From positions 42,168,854 to 42,232,853 of the forward strand of contig OY979716.1 of NCBI GenBank assembly GCA_963855995.1: 64,000 bases of DNA, given 5' to 3'. The stretch comes from Muricea muricata. Its lineage: Eukaryota; Cnidaria; Anthozoa; Malacalcyonacea; Plexauridae. The notes beneath the pieces are model-generated. The model was not told where the DNA came from and ran no database searches. It was given only the letters and a program-made list of their open reading frames with translations. This document shows, one piece after another, positions 63,235 to 64,000 of the stretch (its first letter is position 1; every line of letters starts with the position of its first letter). The position numbers and the translations under genes are program-made.

Positions 63235-64000
63235 GTATTTGTTTAAACGTTTTTAATGTGATTTCTTAGTTATTAAAGGAAATACATGTAAATATACTAA
63301 TTACTATCACAATATTCCGAGCTTTCCATTTAAAATCTTTGTTCACATGATGACATTAATCGAAGTGTTAACATTTAAAAATACATTCTCTAGCATATTT
63401 TTACTACAATCAGATTAGATAAGCAATTATTTTTGAGGAATGGTCTCAACTAGCAACGGAACGATCGAAAACAAAATCATTTTGTCGTACTATAGACACG
63501 TATAGCATAGATTGCTATCAAACACATCAGCTTCTACTTGAAATTGAAAACATTTTTATATGAGCAAGAAAACGTATGCTTCTTCAATCACTAATTAGTA
63601 CTAATTTTATGACATAGTTGTCCGTACCTTTACATTTCAATTAAAAGCCTAGAATAAAAGCCTGACTATATTTTAAAAATTCAAAATTTTGGCCCCTCAC
63701 TTATACCACATGTGCCTTGAAAAGAATACGCCCTTTCACTACCTAATTTCAATACCTGAAAGTCTGAAACAATGTATTAAGTGACTGCCTGAAAAAGGGC
63801 CTTAAATTTTGTTTATTTGGTTTCATTGAATTTTTCAGTGAATTCAAAACATTTCATGCAGTTTTCACTACATTACATGCACTGACTATGTCAATTTGAG
63901 ATTTTGAGTATCTGAATTAGATGTTTTTAGCCCAGTTTATACATTTTTACTACCTCAAATCAACAATAGTATCAATAGTCTTTTGTTTCTGAAATAAGAG
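63235..64000 (+). other. Presumed first intron of that gene
   Basis: AT-rich, no coding found up to the window end. Confidence 0.4.

Noticed and set aside
1-64000. tRNA or rRNA genes
   Set aside because: No cloverleaf box A/B pair or rRNA core sequence was recognised by eye; a tRNAscan-type search would be needed to be certain.

Overview
The window looks like metazoan nuclear DNA, most likely from a cnidarian or a similar early-branching animal. That assignment is an inference from AT-rich sequence, short exons with GT..AG introns, and a dense, diverse transposon load; no lineage-specific host gene is complete enough to fix it. Almost everything recognisable is mobile or formerly mobile DNA, and most coding regions carry stops or frameshifts. 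I found no rRNA, tRNA or CRISPR array.

Layout. 0-4.7 kb: a Ty3/Gypsy LTR element on the minus strand with 151-bp LTRs and a 5-bp target duplication. 5.5-5.8 kb: a Harbinger-type MITE. 6.7-12.4 kb: a decayed BEL/Pao LTR element (plus strand). 13.4-16.5 kb: two decayed multi-exon genes, one SANT-like and one with a zinc ribbon, a CCHC finger and the start of a HECT domain. 17.3-26.2 kb: the most unusual segment, a block of about 14 small, tightly packed minus-strand genes resembling part of a Polinton/adintovirus-like element. It has a chromodomain integrase, a collagen-like fibre gene, a GIY-YIG nuclease and several small membrane or coiled-coil proteins; no polymerase, ATPase or capsid gene is recognisable. 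26.4-28.4 kb: a decayed multicopy gene interrupted by a hAT MITE. 29.8-33 kb: a PIF/Harbinger element whose transposase and MADF partner genes have exons interleaved on opposite strands. 33.2-34.7 kb: an EXO1-like nuclease gene (minus).

35.7-45.2 kb: a SWIM-finger fragment, a minus-strand hAT fragment and a plus-strand hAT transposase. The latter is split by a young BEL/Pao element (38.9-44.7 kb) whose removal restores the hAT reading frame. 46.0-53.4 kb: a Kolobok-like transposase gene split by a FLYWCH-MULE element (46.9-52.6 kb), which itself carries a mariner-type MITE in an intron. 53.5-58.4 kb: hAT and ISL2EU fragments, two more MITEs and a minisatellite. 59-60.3 kb: unrecognised exons. 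60.8-62.7 kb: a second THAP/Kolobok-like gene, truncated. 63.15 kb: a plausible first exon of an ordinary host gene running off the right edge.

How it fits together: the window is a set of stacked insertions whose order can be read from target duplications (Ty3 into a zinc-knuckle locus; BEL into hAT; MITE into MULE into Kolobok; hAT MITE into an unnamed gene). The 17-26 kb block is the best candidate for a poorly described system: a virus-derived element with its own fibre and integrase, partly decayed and truncated on its right side.
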